Source: Porticoccaceae bacterium
GTDB taxonomy: Bacteria; Pseudomonadota; Gammaproteobacteria; Pseudomonadales; Porticoccaceae
DNA length: 48,180 nt
NCBI GenBank assembly: GCA_029250825.1
Contig: JAQXEN010000075.1
Location: 1 to 48,180, forward strand
Direction: 5' to 3'
A program made the translations under genes and the position numbers. Numbering within the stretch: position 1 is the stretch's first letter; each line of letters starts with the position of its first letter. The notes below the pieces were generated by a model. The model was given only the letters and a program-made list of their open reading frames with translations, had not been told where the DNA came from and searched no databases. Below, piece after piece: positions 1-8,413 of this stretch.

Positions 1-470
1 ACTATGCCATCGCGACCAATGGTTAGACTGGCAGCGTTCTGTGGCACGGTGATGGCAGGCAATACTGCTTGGCCACCAGCAGTCACTAGGTTGCCATCAG
101 CTGAAAGCTTGAACGAACCGTCGCGGCTATAGGCGATGGTGCCGTCAGCTTGCTGAACCGAGAAGTAACCGTCGCCAGAAATGGCTAAATCCAATGCATT
201 TTCCGTGGTAATGATATTGCCCTGAGCGTGCAGCTTTTCAGTGGCAACAACCCGAGTACCTGTACCCAGCATCAGCCCGGTCGGCGTTTCCGACTCAGCA
301 TCAACCTGTCCACCAGCGGGAACAATGTTTTGATACAGCAGGTCTTCGAACACCGCACGGTCTTTCTTAAAACCAGTGGTATTGACGTTAGCCAGGTTGT
401 TGGAAATAACGGACATGCGAGTCTGCTGAGCAGTCAGGCCTGTTTTAGCAATCCAAAGTGAAGCATCCAT
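1..470 (-). CDS. flgG: Flagellar distal rod protein FlgG (5' part, cut by left edge)
   Basis: The first 156 residues of FlgG are present; the gene runs off the left edge. FlgG forms the distal rod of the basal body in the periplasm. The N-terminus [17 protein letters not shown] is the family start, followed by the rod/hook signature [14 protein letters not shown] at about residues 23-36 and the GDGYFSV block near residue 95. The ATG at 470 follows a short gap after flgF and has a GGAG-like ribosome site. It is the last visible gene of a flgBCDEFG operon read leftwards; flgHIJKL would be expected beyond the edge but cannot be seen. Identification is secure. Confidence 0.96.
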   Translation of the reverse strand, partial: MDASLWIAKTGLTAQQTRMSVISNNLANVNTTGFKKDRAVFEDLLYQNIVPAGGQVDAESETPTGLMLGTGTRVVATEKLHAQGNIITTENALDLAISGDGYFSVQQADGTIAYSRDGSFKLSADGNLVTAGGQAVLPAITVPQNAASLTIGRDGI

Positions 471-504
471 CGTGTATATCCTCTCCAGTTACGCCCTATA
501 AGGC

Positions 505-1266
505 CTAAGGAATTCTCATCATTGTTGAGCCAGCTTCATCAATCGACTGGGTCTCTTTAACTAATTTCAGCTGCATCTCAAATTGGCGGCTAAAATCTAA
601 CATTTTGACCATGGTTGCCACCGGGTTGACGTTGCTACCCTCAAGCATGCCTGGTGAAACAGATACTGGCTTTGGCCCAGTGGGAAAATCCCGCCCCTTT
701 AAGGCCGCATCACGGGGCTCAAACAATCCGTCGATGCGGCGCACTAACTCGGTCTGGCTGGCGTCGCGCAACATCAATTGGCCGATCGGCACAGCGGCGG
801 CCTCTGGATCAGTGGGAAGCTGCGCAAATACGCTACCGTCTGGACTGACAGTAATAAGATTGCCGACCGGTATCGTAATTGGCCCGCCCTCGCCCATCAC
901 CAATTCACCCTCAGCATTCTCAAGTACTCCTGTTGGACTAACTTGTAGATCTCCTCGGCGGGTATAGGCAATATCTCCCTCAGCGGTTTGCACGGCCAAT
1001 ACAGTCTGATCATTCATCGCTACATCTAAGGGTCGTCCGGTGCTCATAGGCGTACCCGGAGACAGATTAATAACATCATTTATCTGCAGACCTGGCTGAT
1101 AGCGCGACTCATGTCCTGGGCCATCGATCTTGACCGCGGATGAGGCAATCTGAAAACTTTTCTTAAAGCCGATTGTCGACACATTCGCCAGTTCGTTGGT
1201 AATGGCTGCGCGCACCACAGATTGACTCTGCATTGCCGACAGTGCTGTATAAGCTAATTTATCCAT
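505..1266 (-). CDS. flgF: Flagellar proximal rod protein FlgF
   Basis: FlgF (253 aa) is a proximal rod subunit exported through the flagellar secretion system, without a cleaved signal peptide. The N-terminal rod motif (TNELANVSTIGFKKSF, about residues 23-38) and the C-terminal block (SNVNPVATMVKMLDFSRQFE) are typical of the FlgF/FlgG group. Length is normal (about 245-255 aa). The ATG at 1266 is preceded by AAGAGG at good spacing. It lies between flgE and flgG in the same operon with about 35 bases either side. Nothing unusual was seen. Confidence 0.95.
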   Translation of the reverse strand: MDKLAYTALSAMQSQSVVRAAITNELANVSTIGFKKSFQIASSAVKIDGPGHESRYQPGLQINDVINLSPGTPMSTGRPLDVAMNDQTVLAVQTAEGDIAYTRRGDLQVSPTGVLENAEGELVMGEGGPITIPVGNLITVSPDGSVFAQLPTDPEAAAVPIGQLMLRDASQTELVRRIDGLFEPRDAALKGRDFPTGPKPVSVSPGMLEGSNVNPVATMVKMLDFSRQFEMQLKLVKETQSIDEAGSTMMRIP

Positions 1267-1301
1267 TTCAGATTCCTCTTACCGCGCGCCTAATTCGACG
1301 C

Positions 1302-4136
1302 TTAACCGCGGATTTGAATAATGGTCTGGGTTAACGATGAACTGGTCTCAATGGCTTTGGCATTGGCCTGGAAGTTTCGCTGGGCGGTAATCAAATCCAC
1401 CAATTCAGCGGTCAGATCCACGTTGGAACGCTCTCGTGCACCAGCACGAATGGTTCCAAAGCCAGCCGCGCCCGGTTCACCTAGGGTCGCGTCACCGGAC
1501 CTTGAAGTGGCGTAATAACTTGTATCACCAACCTGACGCAGGCCTTTGGGCGTGGAGAAGTTGGCGAGAATAATTTTACCCAGAGATTTCTGTGAGCCGT
1601 TTGAGTAACTGGCTACAACCAAACCGTCATCGCCGATGTTTACACCGACCAAGTCCCCTTCCGGCGCACCGTTCTGGGACTGACTCAAGACCGAGAATGG
1701 GCTGTTAAACTGGGTGCTGTTGTCGTAGTTGAGGGTGATATCACCACCGGTGATACCGGCACTCTCTAACTTAACGCCAGCCACTGGAGAGACCAGCGAA
1801 CCACTGGTATCGAAGGTCAACTCGCCCTTATCCAAGAAGATCGGTGTCCAGTAAGGCACGTCGTTGGAGTCAAATTCACCACCGTCGGTAGTTTCAATCC
1901 AATCGCCATCTTTGGTCTGTGTGACATAGACAGTACTGGTACCTGAGGTATCGGGAAATAGCTCGATAAAGGTCGATGACTCACCAAAACCTGGGGCAAT
2001 GTTTTGCAGGCCCCAGTCAGCGTGACCAGCGATCTGAATAAATGAGTTATCGGTTGTGGTGGATCCGGTGATCAGCAGGGTTTCAGTAGAATCCTGATAG
2101 TCCACGGTAATACCGGAAACCGTTCGTCCCAGGGAATCCGCCATAAGGTTTATTTTTTGCTGCAGGTGCTCAGTAAAAGTACCAATCGAATAGAGACCTT
2201 CGTCCAACTCAATCTGGGCAGAGATCGAATCGATAATCACTGTCATGGAGCTGTTGTCTGGATTGACCGAGAATGATTTGCGTGGATCTATGCCCATGGG
2301 GTTACCGGTGACGATAGCCGGTGTTGATGCCTGACCACGAACCGCTGGCACATTGTAGATCTGCGAGGTTTCAGGGGAGACAAAATTACCCAGCTCATTG
2401 ATGCCCAAGAGCTTCTGCGCCAATTCGCCTGCATTGTCGATGGCGAGGCTTGAAGTATCACCTGTGGTCCCTGAAGAAACTGTAAAGGCACCCTCGGCGT
2501 AGCTCACTTTCATGCCAAAACGCTGGTCGCGCGTGGCGATAATATTCTCACCGTTGGGCAGTGCACCACGGAGTAATACATCCGCCTCATCCGTATCCAA
2601 TGGCAGCAACAATGTGCCCATGGAGGTGAGGTCATCGGCGTTAAACTCAGTGTCTGCTGGTACTCCGAAGACGCTGTTGGCACTGGCGCCGCCATTTACA
2701 TAGAGCGCGTCAGTGGCACTGCCATTCTGAATAAAACGAAAGCCCTGATTAGCCGAGCTGTAGCTAACTTCAACATCAGAGAAATCTGCGCTGGCTGCCA
2801 GTGCGGCATTAACTGCGTAGGCTAATGGCTCTGAAGCAACCTGGCCATCCCAGTTAACGTCAGTGGCGTTGGTAAGAGTAGTGTGGGTGGCCAAAATTGT
2901 GGGGATATCAAGCTCAATCGACGTCGAGTTATCAGACCCACGATAGAGCTTTAAGGTCTGGTTATCAGCATTTGAAAAATCAAAGTTTTTGCCATCGCCA
3001 AAACGCTCGTTAATTACGTTGGTCAACTCAAAGGCAATCTCGGCACCAGACATAGGTGTAGCTGAACCGGCGAGATGCTCAAGGCCAATATTGACCGCGC
3101 TAGAACCGTCAATCGAGAGGTTGAACATACCGTCAAGCTCGGCCCGTGACATGGTGCTAAAGTCAACACCATCGCTGTTATTGGTTAGATTTAAAGCGTC
3201 TGCATAGGCGGAGTCTTCGGAAATGGTGAGCTTGGCTGTGGCCGGAATCGACTGAGTGGGCTCGGAGAGCACATCATAGGAATACTTCTTGTACAGGGTT
3301 CCCTGAGTAATCAGGTATTTCTCACTTTCGGCACTGGTGCTCTGCAGCTCCAACAGTTCAGAGCGAGTTTTTAGCTCGCCATACTTGTTGATAAAGTACT
3401 CGTCACCCGTGGTGTCTGAAGACTGAATCAGTGCTGTGTCTACCTCCTGATCGTCCACATAAACATAGGTCTGCCACTTGTTATAAGGAGAGTCCGCTGT
3501 GGCGTTGGCGGTTTTAACATAATAAATAGTTGCCAGATTAGCCGATCCCGATGTGCCATAAACGGTTAGGGATGTGGTCTTGTGGTAGGTGTCTGGCTTG
3601 TCTGGATTAAAAGTCTTGGTAATCGGTGTTACTTCAGATGGCAGGTTCAAACCCAACTCAACTTCTGTGGTGGGCAAAAACTCTGACACTGTGGCCCGCG
3701 GAATAGTCAGTGCACTGGGGTCGACACCAAAGTCGGCCTTATTAGTCGAATCCACCGGCAGTGACTGCAGGGCCTGACCGGCACTGTTAACCATCTGATT
3801 TTGCTCATTGAGCATAAAGGCGCCGTTGCGCGTGTAGATCTTGGTGCCATCAGATGACTCAAGAGGAAAGAAGCCGTCACCGGTGATCGCCAGATCCAGA
3901 GAGTTGGCAGAGAACTCGATGTTGCCCTGACTGAATTCCTGGCTCACTTCTTTCAGCGATACGCCTCGACCTACAACACTTGATGCCTTCTCCAAAGGAG
4001 AGGTAGCAAAAATATCGCCGAAATCCGTGTCCGAGCGCTTAAAGCCGCCTGTTCCGGAGTTGGCAATGTTGTTCGAGGTCACGGCGAGCTGTGTTGTCGC
4101 GGCGTTCAATCCTGTTAACGAGGTATAAAATGACAT
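1302..4136 (-). CDS. flgE: Flagellar hook protein FlgE, greatly enlarged (944 aa)
   Basis: FlgE polymerises into the hook joining rod and filament. Family ends are clear: N-terminal MSFYTSLTGLNAATTQL with the rod/hook motif SNNIANSGTGGFKRSD, a GDGFFPL block near residue 88, and a C-terminal region with NVDLTAELVDLITAQRNFQA. Usual FlgE is about 400-450 aa, so this is roughly twice the size. The extra sequence lies between about residues 170 and 840, is Ser/Thr/Asp-rich with few Cys, and probably forms enlarged outer hook domains. The reading frame is open throughout with consistent composition, so it does not look like a fusion or frameshift. ATG at 4136 has GGAGAA upstream. It sits between flgD and flgF. 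Confidence 0.93.
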   Translation of the reverse strand: MSFYTSLTGLNAATTQLAVTSNNIANSGTGGFKRSDTDFGDIFATSPLEKASSVVGRGVSLKEVSQEFSQGNIEFSANSLDLAITGDGFFPLESSDGTKIYTRNGAFMLNEQNQMVNSAGQALQSLPVDSTNKADFGVDPSALTIPRATVSEFLPTTEVELGLNLPSEVTPITKTFNPDKPDTYHKTTSLTVYGTSGSANLATIYYVKTANATADSPYNKWQTYVYVDDQEVDTALIQSSDTTGDEYFINKYGELKTRSELLELQSTSAESEKYLITQGTLYKKYSYDVLSEPTQSIPATAKLTISEDSAYADALNLTNNSDGVDFSTMSRAELDGMFNLSIDGSSAVNIGLEHLAGSATPMSGAEIAFELTNVINERFGDGKNFDFSNADNQTLKLYRGSDNSTSIELDIPTILATHTTLTNATDVNWDGQVASEPLAYAVNAALAASADFSDVEVSYSSANQGFRFIQNGSATDALYVNGGASANSVFGVPADTEFNADDLTSMGTLLLPLDTDEADVLLRGALPNGENIIATRDQRFGMKVSYAEGAFTVSSGTTGDTSSLAIDNAGELAQKLLGINELGNFVSPETSQIYNVPAVRGQASTPAIVTGNPMGIDPRKSFSVNPDNSSMTVIIDSISAQIELDEGLYSIGTFTEHLQQKINLMADSLGRTVSGITVDYQDSTETLLITGSTTTDNSFIQIAGHADWGLQNIAPGFGESSTFIELFPDTSGTSTVYVTQTKDGDWIETTDGGEFDSNDVPYWTPIFLDKGELTFDTSGSLVSPVAGVKLESAGITGGDITLNYDNSTQFNSPFSVLSQSQNGAPEGDLVGVNIGDDGLVVASYSNGSQKSLGKIILANFSTPKGLRQVGDTSYYATSRSGDATLGEPGAAGFGTIRAGARERSNVDLTAELVDLITAQRNFQANAKAIETSSSLTQTIIQIRG

Positions 4137-4170
4137 AAATTATTCTCCAAAGACTTTTCTAATTCTGTTG

Positions 4171-4857
4171 TTAAATTGCAATGCGTTCTATATCGGCGAG
4201 GGCGACAAAGACGTTGTCTCCCACTTCCAGAGTTATTTCCTGCGCGCTGGGGTCCCAGCTAACGCTGCGGACATCGGCCATAGTGGTCACCGGCACGGTT
4301 TCTAATTTTCCATTGATCACGGCACTGGCCGACATCAAATAGCTACCTTCAGGGACGATTTCGCCCTGGCGATCGCGGCCATTCCAGTTCATCTCTGCGC
4401 GCCCGGGCAACCTTGCGCCCTGAGTGTCGCGGTAAATAAGGTCACCTGAGGCAGGGTCGTAAACACTCAAAATAACCGACTGAGCACCGTTCTTCAGGTC
4501 TATAGATCCCTTGGTAATCTCGCCGTTGCCACCGGTAAAGTTGCCGCCGGCAACCTGGACCTTTTTACCCACTAGGTTGGCACCTGCGACCATCTGGTCC
4601 TGGCGCATGCCATTAACCATATTGTCGAGAGAGCCCTGCATACCTTTAATTCCCTCCAGAGAAGAGAACTCAGCGAGCTGGGAGACAAAAGCTTCGTTGT
4701 CCATGGGATCCAGTGGATTCTGATTTTGTAGCTGGGCGGTAAACAGCGTTAAAAACGCTTCCTGCCCGAGCTCGTCTTCGCCATAGGCGACCGCATTTTC
4801 TTTTTCAAGATATTGATCGCTGGTTAAGAAAGTTGTGTCTGTGACTGTACTGACCAT
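4171..4857 (-). CDS. flgD: Flagellar hook assembly scaffold FlgD
   Basis: FlgD (228 aa) caps the growing hook and helps FlgE polymerise; it is exported and later replaced by HAP1. The N-terminal half holds the FlgD signature LFTAQLQNQNPLDPMDNEAF followed by a LAEFSSLEGI helix (about residues 37-72). The C-terminal half carries the FlgD Ig-like/Tudor region (GRAEMNWNGRDRQGE, about residues 150-165). Size and order (flgC-flgD-flgE) are normal. FlgD also supplies the export gate signal recognised by FlhB before substrate switching, so it links to the flhB and fliK genes elsewhere in the window. Confidence 0.95.
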   Translation of the reverse strand: MVSTVTDTTFLTSDQYLEKENAVAYGEDELGQEAFLTLFTAQLQNQNPLDPMDNEAFVSQLAEFSSLEGIKGMQGSLDNMVNGMRQDQMVAGANLVGKKVQVAGGNFTGGNGEITKGSIDLKNGAQSVILSVYDPASGDLIYRDTQGARLPGRAEMNWNGRDRQGEIVPEGSYLMSASAVINGKLETVPVTTMADVRSVSWDPSAQEITLEVGDNVFVALADIERIAI

Positions 4858-4868
4858 GAGTATTTGTC

Positions 4869-5294
4869 CTAGGCCTTGGTGATATCTAAGGTGCGCATCA
4901 TCAACTCGCGCGCCGTATTAACCACTTCAACATTGTTTTGATAGCTTCGTGCTGCGCCCATCATTTCAACCATTTCAGTGACTTCATTGACATTAGAGCT
5001 GTAGACAAAGCCGTCTTTGTCAGCCAGCGGACTGCCCGGGTCGTGCATCTTCTTTGCCGCAGCGGTGTCATCCACCATGCCGGCAACTTTTACCCCGCCG
5101 AGAAACTGTGCGCCCTGATCCAACTGATGCTCATGTAACAGCGCCTGAAACACTGGACGCTTGGCTTTAAACGCGTCTTCAGCTGACCCACCAACAGTGC
5201 CAGCATTGGCCATATTCGACGCAGTAGAGTTCATGCGTACCATCTGAGCGTTCATCGCCGATGCGGCAATACCAAAAATATTTGCAATAGACAT
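4869..5294 (-). CDS. flgC: Flagellar proximal rod protein FlgC
   Basis: FlgC (141 aa) is a proximal rod subunit. It starts MSIANIFGIAASAMNAQMVRM, has the rod motif NSTASNMANAGTV at about residues 22-34, and ends with a coiled-coil helix including NNVEVVNTARELMMRTLDIT, typical of FlgC. It lies between flgB and flgD with gaps of 5 and 11 bases, so it is clearly translated within the operon. Length matches the family (about 135-145 aa). Confidence 0.95.
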   Translation of the reverse strand: MSIANIFGIAASAMNAQMVRMNSTASNMANAGTVGGSAEDAFKAKRPVFQALLHEHQLDQGAQFLGGVKVAGMVDDTAAAKKMHDPGSPLADKDGFVYSSNVNEVTEMVEMMGAARSYQNNVEVVNTARELMMRTLDITKA

Positions 5295-5299
5295 AACTG

Positions 5300-5683
5300 T
5301 TACTCTCCTCGCAGTGCTTTGCGCACACCGGCAATATTGCCTTCAATAAATCGCAGCGTGGCCTGATACTCGGCTGCCGCCTTACCGTATTTCGCATGCT
5401 CAACAGAGATATCAACTGTGTTGCCATCAACCGCAGTGCTAAACGGCACTGTGTAGACCAAGTCGGCACCGGCACTGCCAGCGTGACGCACATGACCCGC
5501 GTGAGTTGCGCGCAGTGAACCGCTCTGCTGAACATTGTTGAGCACATTTTTAAAATCGACATCGCGAGCTTTAAAGCCCGGGGTATCGGCATTGGCAATA
5601 TTCTGCGAAATCACTTCCATGCGCTGAGCACGCAAGTTGAGTGCTTTTTCGTGAAGTCCAAATGCCGTATCAAAAATTTTCAT
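5300..5683 (-). CDS. flgB: Flagellar proximal rod protein FlgB
   Basis: FlgB (127 aa from the chosen start) is the most proximal rod subunit. The start is the ATG at 5683 (MKIFDTAFGLHEKALNL), which gives the usual length; an open frame continues upstream but only adds non-homologous sequence. The motif SQNIANADTPGFKARDVDFK at about residues 24-43 is the FlgB signature. It is the first gene of the flgBCDEFG operon and follows a good sigma-54 element at 5778-5795, giving a leader of about 80 bases. The SD before this ATG is weak. Confidence 0.94.
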   Translation of the reverse strand: MKIFDTAFGLHEKALNLRAQRMEVISQNIANADTPGFKARDVDFKNVLNNVQQSGSLRATHAGHVRHAGSAGADLVYTVPFSTAVDGNTVDISVEHAKYGKAAAEYQATLRFIEGNIAGVRKALRGE

Positions 5684-5777
5684 TATCAATTCGCTAAAGT
5701 TTTTTGCCCTTGGGCCGATTAGACTCTTTAGGAGCTGTATAGAAAGCGTCACTAAAAGAACCCGTCTCTGGAGATAA

Positions 5778-5795
5778 TGCAAAAGCAATGCCAAA
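5778..5795 (-). promoter_or_regulatory. Sigma-54 promoter for flgBCDEFG
   Basis: Read on the minus strand the element is TTTGGCATTGCTTTTGCA, with the invariant GG-N10-GC spacing of RpoN promoters. It lies about 95 bases before the flgB ATG. Sigma-54 control of flgB is the rule in polar flagellates, so the match in sequence, strand and place is convincing. Confidence 0.8.
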
Positions 5796-5908
5796 CCCCG
5801 CCATATTGCCGCATTTCATTTATTAATCCGTTTAAAACCAGATAGTTAGGTATTCTAAATCTGTCCTGCGCTTTGCGCCTTGCCGCTTTTTCGGCACAGT
5901 CTTGCCAC

Positions 5909-5920
5909 CGGCAATTGCCG
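5909..5920. repeat. Perfect 12-bp palindrome between flgB and flgA
   Basis: CGGCAATTGCCG reads the same on both strands and lies in the divergent flgB/flgA spacer, upstream of the flgB sigma-54 element and about 47 bases before the flgA ATG. It could be an operator for a dimeric regulator. A related inverted repeat (arms CGGCAAA/TTTGCCG) lies between the fleQ-like and fleR-like genes. Confidence 0.5.
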
Positions 5921-5966
5921 CTATGTCGGTATTGCGTCACCCTCGATCTACACTCATACTCGGCCC

Positions 5967-7097
5967 ATGCTTGTATTTCTAAAAAAACCTTTTACGCTCT
6001 TTTTCGGCTGCCTTGCGATAAACCTTGCCCTTGCCGCAACTGCATTGGCTAGCAACCCCAACGATAGTCATGGCGAAACCATTTCTCAGGGTGTTGATAG
6101 CAAACATATACTCGTCTCTCAGGCTCAGGATTGGGTAGCGGAGAGTCGTCAGCTGCAGAAGTCCATGGTCGAAGTGGCCCCATCTGACCGGCGGTTAATC
6201 ATTCCCGTCTGTAAAACGGCCTTTGAATTTAACTACCCTTTTGCCGCCAGCCAGAAGACCCTGCGCGCTGTCTGTCCACCGAGTGGCTGGCAGATTTTTT
6301 TAGGTATTAGCGTTCATCAATCTGACAATGCCCTGCGTTACACCGGCGACTTTAAGGCGGGCCATCAACTGATCGGCACTGATGTGGAGCTGGTAAGCCT
6401 GTCCAGCGCCATTGCCGGCCTGGCGAGTGATCTTCGCGCCATAGAAGGCTTTAGCCTAGCCTCAGCGGTAAGAGCCGGGGATCTGGTTATGCAGCGCCAG
6501 CTTGTCACCCCCGTCGAGGGTTACAGACTGAACCGGGCTGTGGGTGCAGGAGAGATTGTTGAGCGCAGCAGCATAGACAGTATATTGATCGCCTCGGCGA
6601 CCCTCTCGGCGGGTCAAACAGTGACCCTCGAGCAGCTGGATGGCGCTCGTGCTGTCAGAGATTTAGCCGCGGGTAAGGTGCTCTCTAGTTACGATATAAA
6701 GCAGCGGCACCAAGTGTTGATAACCCAGTCTGGAATTCCTCGAGGGCAAGCCGTCACGCGCGCTAATATTGCTCTGCAAGACTATTATGGCAAGCTGCCC
6801 AAAGACAGCCTGCAAAACTACAGCAGTGCTGAGCAGATGCAGGCCATTCGCAATCTAGCTGCAGGTAGCATGCTGCGGCTGTCAGATCTGACACCAATAG
6901 ATATCATCCGCAAAGGTGACAATGTGCAGCTCAGCGTGCGCGCTGGAGCCCTTGAGATTACCGTGACCATGCTGGCCCTAGAAAATGCGCGCCTCGAACA
7001 GCGCGTACTGCTGCTCAACCCAGAGTCCGGTGAAGAGATTCAGGCAATTGCCACTGCTATAGGTCAGGCTCGGGGACTGAGTACTGTCGCGAGATAG
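5967..7097 (+). CDS. flgA: P-ring assembly chaperone FlgA, enlarged with extra SAF-like modules
   Basis: FlgA is a periplasmic chaperone for P-ring (FlgI) assembly around the rod. The ATG at 5967 is chosen because it begins a good signal peptide (MLVFLKKPFTLFFGC..., cleavage after about LAATALA); an earlier open stretch lacks one. The C-terminal ~130 residues match ordinary FlgA: SGIPRGQAVTRANI, then AAGSMLRLSDL and IIRKGDNVQLSVRAG. Before this lie additional short SAF/beta-clip-like units (RAVGAGEIVERSSI; ATLSAGQTVTLEQL; AAGKVLSSYDI), making 376 aa against the usual 220-250. It heads flgA-flgM-flgN and is divergent from flgB. Confidence 0.88.
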   Translation: MLVFLKKPFTLFFGCLAINLALAATALASNPNDSHGETISQGVDSKHILVSQAQDWVAESRQLQKSMVEVAPSDRRLIIPVCKTAFEFNYPFAASQKTLRAVCPPSGWQIFLGISVHQSDNALRYTGDFKAGHQLIGTDVELVSLSSAIAGLASDLRAIEGFSLASAVRAGDLVMQRQLVTPVEGYRLNRAVGAGEIVERSSIDSILIASATLSAGQTVTLEQLDGARAVRDLAAGKVLSSYDIKQRHQVLITQSGIPRGQAVTRANIALQDYYGKLPKDSLQNYSSAEQMQAIRNLAAGSMLRLSDLTPIDIIRKGDNVQLSVRAGALEITVTMLALENARLEQRVLLLNPESGEEIQAIATAIGQARGLSTVAR

Positions 7098-7163
7098 AGC
7101 TGCGTCAATCTAGCAGTCATAATAGACTTGCAGGCTAGAGTGAAATTAATTTCAATATTCCCC

Positions 7164-7190
7164 TATAGAAAATTTAACTGGTGCCGATAT
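7164..7190 (+). promoter_or_regulatory. Sigma-28 (FliA) promoter for flgM
   Basis: TATA at 7164, a 15-base spacer and GCCGATAT at 7183 match the FliA consensus TAAA-N15-GCCGATAA closely. It lies between flgA and flgM, about 45 bases before the flgM ribosome site. A FliA-dependent flgM promoter, giving negative feedback, is well known in enterics and pseudomonads. Confidence 0.75.
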
Positions 7191-7242
7191 ACTTAGGGAA
7201 GAAGGTAAACTTTGGGTCTTAGAGCCCGAAAGGACAATCAAA

Positions 7243-7548
7243 ATGACAGATGGTATTTCAAAGCTTGGGCGCAGCGCTGTTGAGATGAACAGCTCCGCGG
7301 ATAAGTTAAAAAACAATAAATCTGCGCCTGAGGCGACAGCGAACAGTGCCACTGCGGCACCCCGCCCTCAGGCAAATGACGAAGTGATTCTCAGCAAAGC
7401 TGCAGAAACCGCAATGACCGCTGGCGAGTTTGACGAGGCTAAGGTGGCTGAGATAAAGCAGGCACTTGCCGAGGGTAACTATCCCCTGGATGAGCGACGC
7501 ATTGCGGAAAGCTTTGTCGCTATTGAAAGCATGTTAGGTGGCAAATAA
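7243..7548 (+). CDS. flgM: Anti-sigma-28 factor FlgM
   Basis: FlgM (101 aa) binds FliA (sigma-28, encoded at 16.5 kb) and is exported when the hook is finished, releasing late transcription. The N-terminal half is low-complexity and hydrophilic, as expected of a disordered exported protein. The C-terminal FliA-binding helices are clear: ILSKAAETAMTAG, DEAKVAEIKQALAEGNY and DERRIAESFVAIE. It has its own FliA-type promoter and is followed by a strong terminator at 7610. ATG at 7243 follows AAAGGA. Confidence 0.94.
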   Translation: MTDGISKLGRSAVEMNSSADKLKNNKSAPEATANSATAAPRPQANDEVILSKAAETAMTAGEFDEAKVAEIKQALAEGNYPLDERRIAESFVAIESMLGGK

Positions 7549-7609
7549 GCTTTTTTTATAGCTTAACTCTGGCTTATTGCCTCTTAAACTCTAGGCATAT
7601 CCGACAATT

Positions 7610-7637
7610 CGCCACTCCCCAAGAGTGGCGTTTCTCT
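7610..7637 (+). terminator. Rho-independent terminator after flgM
   Basis: An 8-bp perfect stem (CGCCACTC / GAGTGGCG) with a 5-base loop is followed directly by TTTCTCTT. It lies 62 bases after the flgM stop and before flgN, so flgM and flgN may be partly uncoupled. Confidence 0.8.
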
Positions 7638-7680
7638 TAATATCCTTTCGTATTTATCTGCTTGGCAGTATGCTGCAACC

Positions 7681-8112
7681 ATGAATCAATCTGACTTAGA
7701 CCATCTGACACAGGCCGTACATAAAGCCCAGGCTTTAAAGCTGGTGCTCGACAGCGAGTTTGATGCGCTCAAACAACAGGATCTAGCGAGCTTTGAAACA
7801 CTCCAGGCACAGAAGCTGGAGATCCTCCATTTCTTGGCTAGCGACGAATTGATGGAAAAAATTAAAGCCCACACCGATGATCAAGATAAAGCTGCAGCCA
7901 CCGTCGTAATCTGGGATCAGGTAGTGGAGTTGATGAGTCAGTGTCGCGATCTGCACCGGCGCAACGAAATTTTAATCAACCATAAGCTTGAAACCATTCG
8001 TGGTGCACTGCAGACCATTCAGTCCCCGGACCCTTTAAACAGTGTTGAAATCTATGACCGCTTGGGCAAGATGCGCCCCAACCGCAATCGCACGTCTGTG
8101 GGTGATGCTTAG
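7681..8112 (+). CDS. flgN: Flagellar export chaperone FlgN
   Basis: This 143-aa, Glu/Gln-rich, mostly helical protein fits FlgN, the cytoplasmic chaperone of the hook-filament junction proteins FlgK and FlgL. Its features are an N-terminal long helix (LVLDSEFDALKQQDLASFETL), a central LEILHFLASDELM, and a C-terminal region RRNEILINHKLETIRGALQTIQ, which resembles the FlgN substrate-binding segment. The place directly after flgM is the standard one in gammaproteobacteria. Flanking partners flgK/flgL are outside the window. The terminator after flgM means it may have a separate promoter, which I could not identify. Confidence 0.88.
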   Translation: MNQSDLDHLTQAVHKAQALKLVLDSEFDALKQQDLASFETLQAQKLEILHFLASDELMEKIKAHTDDQDKAAATVVIWDQVVELMSQCRDLHRRNEILINHKLETIRGALQTIQSPDPLNSVEIYDRLGKMRPNRNRTSVGDA

Positions 8113-8131
8113 AGTCTTAATTAGGCTCTGC

Positions 8132-8413
8132 TCAGGGATTTTTTTCATCTCCCGGCTCCATACCTTTTAACCAGTAAACCCAGGATAAAATCACCGACAC
8201 TGCCACATAGAGACTCTCGGGTATCTCTTCATTGAGCTCCAGCTGTCCCAGTAGGGCAACCAGCTGAGGATCTTCGGCAATATGAACACCCTGCTTCTTT
8301 GCCTCTTCGATAATCAACTCAGCAATTTCGCCCTGACCTTTGGCGGTCATAATGGGCGCTGCCAGCTTGCCATATTCCAGAGCCACAGCCCGCTTTAAAG
8401 GTTTGTAAGTCAT
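8132..8413 (-). CDS. Stand-alone FlhB C-terminal domain protein (FlhX/YlqH-like)
   Basis: This 93-aa protein matches only the cytoplasmic C-terminal domain of FlhB, starting just after the place of the NPxH cleavage site: AVALEYGKLAAPIMTAKGQG compares with AVALSYDPSKDGAPIMVAKG in the full-length FlhB at 21.4 kb. There is no membrane segment and no NPxH. Similar small paralogues are known (YlqH in Bacillus, FlhX in Campylobacter) and may substitute for the cleaved FlhB fragment in export-gate function. Its ATG overlaps the stop of the upstream FliK-like gene by four bases (ATGA), so the two are translationally coupled. An open frame upstream of this ATG lies inside the preceding gene and is not used. 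Confidence 0.88.
   Translation of the reverse strand: MTYKPLKRAVALEYGKLAAPIMTAKGQGEIAELIIEEAKKQGVHIAEDPQLVALLGQLELNEEIPESLYVAVSVILSWVYWLKGMEPGDEKNP

Noticed and set aside
5892-5906. Sigma-54-like CGGCACAGTCTTGCC before flgA
   Set aside because: Spacing is nine bases, so it would probably not work as an RpoN promoter.
7662-7679. Sigma-54-like sequence TTGGCAGTATGCTGCAA just before flgN
   Set aside because: The spacing between GG and GC is nine bases, not ten, and transcription would start inside flgN.
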